Assembly: GCA_014193395.1 (NCBI GenBank) | Contig: BJHT01000029.1 | Location: 1-38,373 of the forward strand | Length of the DNA stretch: 38,373 nt | Source of the DNA: Verrucomicrobiota bacterium | GTDB lineage: Bacteria; Verrucomicrobiota; Verrucomicrobiia; Limisphaerales; BJHT01 | Direction of reading: 5' to 3' | In this document: positions 34,482 to 38,373 of the stretch, in pieces | Numbering within the stretch: position 1 is the first letter of the stretch | Layout of the letters: every line of letters begins with the position of its first letter | Notes under the pieces: model-generated | The model's input: only the letters and a program-made list of their open reading frames with translations | What the model was told of the DNA's origin: nothing | Databases searched by the model: none | Program-made: the position numbers and the translations under genes

Positions 34482-35267
34482 ATGGCACGAGTCAAAGCCA
34501 GTTCCGTTCCGGCCGTTTCGCTCTTCCCGTTTTTGAGCATCCTCGCGTGCCTGTCCGGCGCAATCGTGGTGATGATCAGCATCCTCAGCCTGATGCAGAC
34601 GACGGAGAGCACCACCAAGGCCAAGGCCAAGAACCCGCTGGCTGAGGAGATGATGAAATTGCAGAAGGAGCTGAACAAGCTGAAGCCCACGCGCGACAAT
34701 CTCGCCGCCCTCGAGGAGGTCGAGAAGAAGCTGATTCAGTTGCAGGAAGGCGTGAAGGGCAAGGTCGAGACCGACGCCATGCGCGTGCGCCTGCAGGCTG
34801 AGTTGGAGAATATCCAGATCGTGCTCGGCAATCTCCTGAACGAGCAGCCCGCCGTGCAAAAGGAACTCGAGGCGTTGAAGAAAGAACTGCTCGCGCGCCA
34901 GAAGAAGCCCGAGGACATGGTGCCGATGCTCAAGGTGCAGGGTGGCGGCTCGGGGTTCGGCGCCGGGCGGCGCCTGTTCGTCGTCGAGGCCACCGCCGAT
35001 TCGCTCATCGTCCACAAGAACAAGACCGAGCAGTATCGCTTCGCCACGAGCACGGTGGGTGCCGACAAGGAACTCAATGCCTGGCTGGCTTCCATCGGCC
35101 GGCAGACGAACCACCAAATCCTGTTCCTTGTGCGCTCGAACGGTTGGAACACCTACCAGCGCGGCGCCGGCTGGGCCGAGAATCAGTACAAGCTTAATAC
35201 CAGCAAGATGCCCATTCCCGGCAGCGGTCTGGTGGACATCGCCGAGTTCGAGAAGTTCATGAAGTAA
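34482..35267 (+). CDS. ExbD/MotB-like single-pass subunit lacking a membrane acid
   Basis: The 261-residue protein begins MARVKASSVP and has one membrane segment at about 12-38 (LFPFLSILACLSGAIVVMIS). Its position next to a channel subunit and its topology fit the ExbD/TolR/MotB group. The conserved membrane Asp of that group is absent: Ser19 stands in the LFPFLS part. A charged coiled coil spans about 45-135, and a C-terminal globular region of about 110 residues (GAGRRLFVVEAT to the end) is not recognised. There is no OmpA-type peptidoglycan-binding motif. It probably pairs with the next protein inside the channel pentamer (inference). Confidence 0.7.
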   Translation: MARVKASSVPAVSLFPFLSILACLSGAIVVMISILSLMQTTESTTKAKAKNPLAEEMMKLQKELNKLKPTRDNLAALEEVEKKLIQLQEGVKGKVETDAMRVRLQAELENIQIVLGNLLNEQPAVQKELEALKKELLARQKKPEDMVPMLKVQGGGSGFGAGRRLFVVEATADSLIVHKNKTEQYRFATSTVGADKELNAWLASIGRQTNHQILFLVRSNGWNTYQRGAGWAENQYKLNTSKMPIPGSGLVDIAEFEKFMK

Positions 35268-35313
35268 CGCGGTTCACCGCCCGCCTTTTTCCACCCCCAA
35301 CCCCCCAATCCCC

Positions 35314-36498
35314 ATGGCCAGACGCAACCAAACGAATCTCGACGAGAGCGTGAACATGGACTCGATGATGGACAACATGACCAATGTTGTCGGCACCCTG
35401 CTGCTCGTGCTCATCGTCGTGCAATTGAAGATTGGCATGACGGCCAACCAGATCGAAGAGAGCCTGGCCAACGTGAAGGCGGAGGACATCGCCGCCGCCA
35501 AAGCCGAGGTCGCCAAGACCGAGGCCGACCTGAAAAAACACAACGCGGACGAGGACACGCTGGACGAAATGCTGAAGGGCAAGGCCGCAGATTTACGCCA
35601 GTTTCAAGCCAGCTTGGAAAAGCAGGGCATCAAGTTCGACGATGTGGACAAGCTCAAAAACGAGGTCGCCGAGAAGCGCAAGGCCGAGGAGAATGTGAAG
35701 AAGGAGATGATCGCCCTCCAGACCGAGCGGGACAAATTGAAGGCGCAACTGGACACCACGCCCATTCCCGTTGCGCCGCCCCCGGTGGATATCCGCGTCC
35801 CCATTGCCAAGCCGATTCCACAAGGGGCGGAGTTCTTCAACGCCTCGGTCCTCAGCAACAAGGTCTATATGATCACCGACGCGGTGATCCGGAAGCGGGT
35901 GATGGATGAGTTCGAGAAGAACAAGTTCAACCTGGTGTTTACCAACCGGACGGAGAAAGACGGCAAGGTGACCACGGTGTACAACCACAAGGAAACCCGT
36001 GACTTGCTGATGGCCGCCAAGATCAGCGATGAATTCATGGAACCGATCTTTCCCTTGAACGAAATGGCCGACCGCATCGCCATGCAGATCCGGCCCAAGG
36101 CCGACGGCGGCGAGACGGCCGACCAACTGGATGACAACGATTCCAAATTTCGCAGCTTCCTCGTCAAGCTGCGCGCGCGGCCCAAGGCGGTGATGTGGTT
36201 CAAGGTCGATCCCTCCTCCATTCCGGCCTACCTCAAGGCCCGCGAGCAATGCACCCGGTACGGCATCCCGGCCGGTTGGGAATTTAGTACCCAGACTGTG
36301 TTCGGCACCGAAAACCTCGCCTTCGTGGTCAACCGCATCAAAGAGCCGCCCCCGCCGCCGCCCCCACCGCCGCCGCCCCCGCCGAGCACCGTGCCGCCGC
36401 CGCCACCCCCACCGCCGCCGCCCGTGGTCGCTGCCGCGCCGAAGCCGCCCCCGCCGACCGTAATCACCATCGCCCCGCCGAAGAAGTCGCTGGATTAA
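35314..36498 (+). CDS. ExbD/MotB-like single-pass subunit with acid and proline-rich tail
   Basis: The 394-residue protein begins MARRNQTNLDESVNMD and has one membrane segment at about 22-40 (MTNVVGTLLLVLIVVQLKI). Asp20 (MMDNMTN) sits at its start and aligns in position with the proton-carrying Asp of ExbD, TolR and MotB. Asp16 is a second candidate. A coiled coil spans about 45-150. A region of about 190 unrecognised residues follows. The C-terminus, from about 345, is almost all proline in two long runs (13 and 10 Pro), which could reach through or bind another protein. No OmpA-like domain is present. The gene is last in the operon. Confidence 0.7.
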   Translation: MARRNQTNLDESVNMDSMMDNMTNVVGTLLLVLIVVQLKIGMTANQIEESLANVKAEDIAAAKAEVAKTEADLKKHNADEDTLDEMLKGKAADLRQFQASLEKQGIKFDDVDKLKNEVAEKRKAEENVKKEMIALQTERDKLKAQLDTTPIPVAPPPVDIRVPIAKPIPQGAEFFNASVLSNKVYMITDAVIRKRVMDEFEKNKFNLVFTNRTEKDGKVTTVYNHKETRDLLMAAKISDEFMEPIFPLNEMADRIAMQIRPKADGGETADQLDDNDSKFRSFLVKLRARPKAVMWFKVDPSSIPAYLKAREQCTRYGIPAGWEFSTQTVFGTENLAFVVNRIKEPPPPPPPPPPPPPSTVPPPPPPPPPPVVAAAPKPPPPTVITIAPPKKSLD

Positions 36499-36725
36499 GT
36501 GGGTGGCGAAGCGGCGATTGCTGCGCCTGACTTGTGATTCCGCAGTGGCGGCATCGAAACGCCATGGTGCAATCCGGGTCGGATTTGGGACTGCCGAATG
36601 AGGCTGCCGAGTGAGGGCGGAGTTCGCCGATCCACATTCGTATGTTCAAACTCGGCGGTGCATAAACGGACCAGCTTCGGAGGCCTGAACTCTTAGATGC
36701 TGAACAATACTGTCGGCCGGCTAGG

Positions 36726-38219
36726 TCAGCGGACCTGACCTTTCTCGCGGGTCTTGGCAAGGAGGGCTTGCAGTTCGGCGACTTTGTCGGGGTTTTGCGA
36801 GTAGAGATTGTGGCGTTGGGGCAGGTCTTTGGAGAGATCGTAGAGTTCGCCGGGTTGGTCATTCTTCGAGTAGTTATTGGCTTCATCGAACCACGCTGGA
36901 ACCTTGCTCACGCCGCCAGTCTTCGCGTCGATGAGCAGCCAGTGCTGGTGGCGCAGGGCATAGCCCTTGGGGTTGGTGTTGTGAACGATGGTGGTGCGCG
37001 GGCTGGGGGCGCGGTCTTTCCAGACGGGGAGGAGATTATGGCTGTCATCGGCGGTACCAGCGGGCAGGACGGCACCTATCGCTGCGGCGAGGGTGGCCAT
37101 GAGGTCCACCTGACTGATGAGGGCGTCTCTCACACCGCCTGGGGTCACGACACCAGGCCAGCGGACGATGAAGGGCACGCGGTGGCCGCCTTCCCAGATG
37201 TCGCGTTTGAGGCCGCGCAACGGGCCGGCACTGCGATGCTGGAAATTACGGATGCGCTCGTAGGCATAATGCTCGGGACCGTTGTCGGCGGAGAAGACCA
37301 CGATGGTGTTCTGACTCAGTCCGTGCTCATCAAGCGCCCGCAGGACTGCGCCGACGGTGGCGTCAGTCTGGACCACATAGTCTCCGTAACCACCGGCTTT
37401 GGATTTTCCGACAAACTCGGGAGCCGGGACGATGGGTGCGTGCGGGGAGGTGAAGGGGAAGTAGAGAAAGAAGGGTTCCTTGTCACTCTTGCGTTGGGCG
37501 ATCCAATCAACGGCTTTGGCAGTGAGTCTGGGCATGACGCCGTAGAAGTCCCAACCCGGAGCCATGGGGCCGGGGCGGCATTCCCAGGCGCCTTCGGCGG
37601 TCTTGGGAGTGATGGTCAGTGGTTCACTCGGGACGGTGAGGACGCGGTCGTTCTCAAACCAGGTGTAGGGTGGGAAGTTGGGGACATCGTCGCCGAAGTA
37701 GTAATCGAAACCACGGGCGAGCGGTCCGCCGGGGATGGGGCGCGACCAGTCAAAGGCGTCGGGGCGGTAACCGGTCGTGGGGTTGGGTTGGGCGCCGGGT
37801 TTCTTGATGGCATCCCAGTCCCAGCCAAGGTGCCACTTACCGATGCAGGCGGTGCGGTAGCCTTGCTGCTTCAGCATTTTTGGCAGAGTTAATTCCGAGT
37901 CGAAGACGGGCGGGCCGAAGGAATTGACGATGCCGTGAAACTTGCGCCAGTGAAACCGGCCGGTAAGCAGGGCGTAGCGGCTGGGGGAACAGATGCCGGA
38001 GGAACTGTGCGCGTCCGTAAAGCGCAGACCTTCGCCGGCAAGGCGGTCGAGGTGGGGCGTGGGTATCTTCGACTCAGGGTTTTGGCAAGCGAGGTCGCCG
38101 TAGCCCATGTCATCGGCATAGAGGATGACTATGTTGGGTTTGGCAGGCTTGGCTTCAACTGCGGGGAGGTGGGTGACGAGTGATCCAAGGAGCAGGGTGA
38201 GCAGGAAGGATAGTTTCAT
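36726..38219 (-). CDS. Exported arylsulfatase-type sulfatase
   Basis: The 497-residue precursor has a signal peptide ending near AVEA (23). It is an S1-family sulfatase that removes sulfate esters from sulfated glycans or small molecules outside the cytoplasm. The metal site ADDMGYGD has Asp36 and Asp37. The formylglycine motif is [14 protein letters not shown] with Cys77. GKWHLG (Lys128, His130), TSPHAP and SADNGPEH complete the active site. Cys77 must be converted by a formylglycine-generating enzyme, not encoded here. Start ATG 38219 has no clear Shine-Dalgarno. It converges with the motor operon. The gap 36499-36725 holds no recognised structure. Confidence 0.93.
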   Translation of the reverse strand: MKLSFLLTLLLGSLVTHLPAVEAKPAKPNIVILYADDMGYGDLACQNPESKIPTPHLDRLAGEGLRFTDAHSSSGICSPSRYALLTGRFHWRKFHGIVNSFGPPVFDSELTLPKMLKQQGYRTACIGKWHLGWDWDAIKKPGAQPNPTTGYRPDAFDWSRPIPGGPLARGFDYYFGDDVPNFPPYTWFENDRVLTVPSEPLTITPKTAEGAWECRPGPMAPGWDFYGVMPRLTAKAVDWIAQRKSDKEPFFLYFPFTSPHAPIVPAPEFVGKSKAGGYGDYVVQTDATVGAVLRALDEHGLSQNTIVVFSADNGPEHYAYERIRNFQHRSAGPLRGLKRDIWEGGHRVPFIVRWPGVVTPGGVRDALISQVDLMATLAAAIGAVLPAGTADDSHNLLPVWKDRAPSPRTTIVHNTNPKGYALRHQHWLLIDAKTGGVSKVPAWFDEANNYSKNDQPGELYDLSKDLPQRHNLYSQNPDKVAELQALLAKTREKGQVR

Positions 38220-38270
38220 TGGAGATCTGTGAAATTAGATTTGGCAGGGTGTACGAGATAAAAGTGGGGG

Positions 38271-38373
38271 CTACGAGCGGGAAGCCCAGAAATCTTCGAA
38301 GCGGTCGGAGAGCAGACAGGTGCGGAGCGCGAGGATGGCGTTGGCACCGCGGACCGACCACCGCATGCCGGAG
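38271..38373 (-). CDS. Transposase C-terminal end (ISKra4-like), cut by window edge
   Basis: Read on the minus strand from 38372 there are 33 codons, then TAG (38273-38271). They read SGMRWSVRGANAILALRTC and then LLSDRFEDFWASRS. This matches the usual C-terminal end of ISKra4-type transposases, as I remember it, with GMRW and GA-x-AILALR. The gene continues beyond the window, so I cannot say whether it is intact. Its stop is 51 bases from the sulfatase start, so an element end may lie in 38220-38270. Confidence 0.6.
   Translation of the reverse strand, partial: SGMRWSVRGANAILALRTCLLSDRFEDFWASRS

Noticed and set aside
31271-36498. Zorya type defence system
   Set aside because: The channel and tail resemble ZorA, but no ZorB-type OmpA domain and no ZorC, ZorD or ZorE-like genes are present.
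31271-36498. Ordinary TonB-ExbB-ExbD nutrient uptake system
   Set aside because: The channel protein is several times too long, there are two unlike B-type subunits with coiled coils, and no TonB or receptor gene is adjacent.
38155-38361. 68-codon minus-strand frame with a hydrophobic middle
   Set aside because: It overlaps both the sulfatase signal region and the transposase end in another frame and has no family likeness.

Overview
The window is very GC-rich bacterial DNA with dense coding on both strands. It carries secreted polysaccharide-degrading enzymes, a sulfatase, SASA-type and BD-FAE-type esterases, a golvesin/xanthan-lyase-type domain protein, a PilB ATPase and many long inverted repeats in the intergenic gaps. 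This combination suggests a free-living member of the Verrucomicrobiota (or a neighbouring PVC lineage). That placement is inference, since no rRNA gene or other phylogenetic marker is present.

Layout. 1-264: 3' end of an amidohydrolase gene. 697-2805 (-): secreted heparinase II/III-type lyase. 3354-4982 (+): a secreted Ala-rich protein, a DUF350 membrane protein and a small lipoprotein. 5342-10672 (-): a 1776-residue exported beta-propeller protein. 10831-11810 (-): a RES/Xre toxin-antitoxin pair with a visible promoter-operator. 11966-14445 (-): three exported proteins that look like a carbohydrate de-esterification operon. 14785-15072 (-): a lone acyl carrier protein. 15386-17980 (+): a TPR/GspE-N protein followed by a PilB-type ATPase. 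18259-24862 (+): three GT4 glycosyltransferases, a WecA/TagO-type polyprenyl-phosphate sugar-1-phosphate transferase and MoeA. 25064-26403 (-): a small helical protein and a coiled-coil lipoprotein, both unrecognised. 27534-29339 (-): a YHYH-PEBP fusion. 29901-30950 (+): GAPDH with a candidate promoter and a clear intrinsic terminator. 31271-36498 (+): a three-gene operon for a proton-channel-like motor. 36726-38219 (-): sulfatase. 38271-38373 (-): the C-terminal end of a transposase.

The most interesting locus is 31271-36498. A MotA/TolQ/ExbB-type channel subunit carries an N-terminal zinc ribbon and a coiled-coil tail of about 765 residues, built largely from exact 58-residue units. It is followed by two different single-pass ExbD/MotB-like subunits. 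Only one of the two has an acidic residue at the membrane segment. The design recalls ZorA/ZorB of the Zorya defence system, but there is no OmpA-like peptidoglycan-binding domain and no effector gene. I regard it as a candidate undescribed ion-driven machine.

The second theme is the intergenic DNA. Most gaps over 150 bases hold a long imperfect palindrome, and several are built from short tandem units of 7 to 13 bases. They fall into several unrelated sequence families and occur in convergent, divergent and tandem gaps. I see no tRNA, rRNA, CRISPR array or prophage.
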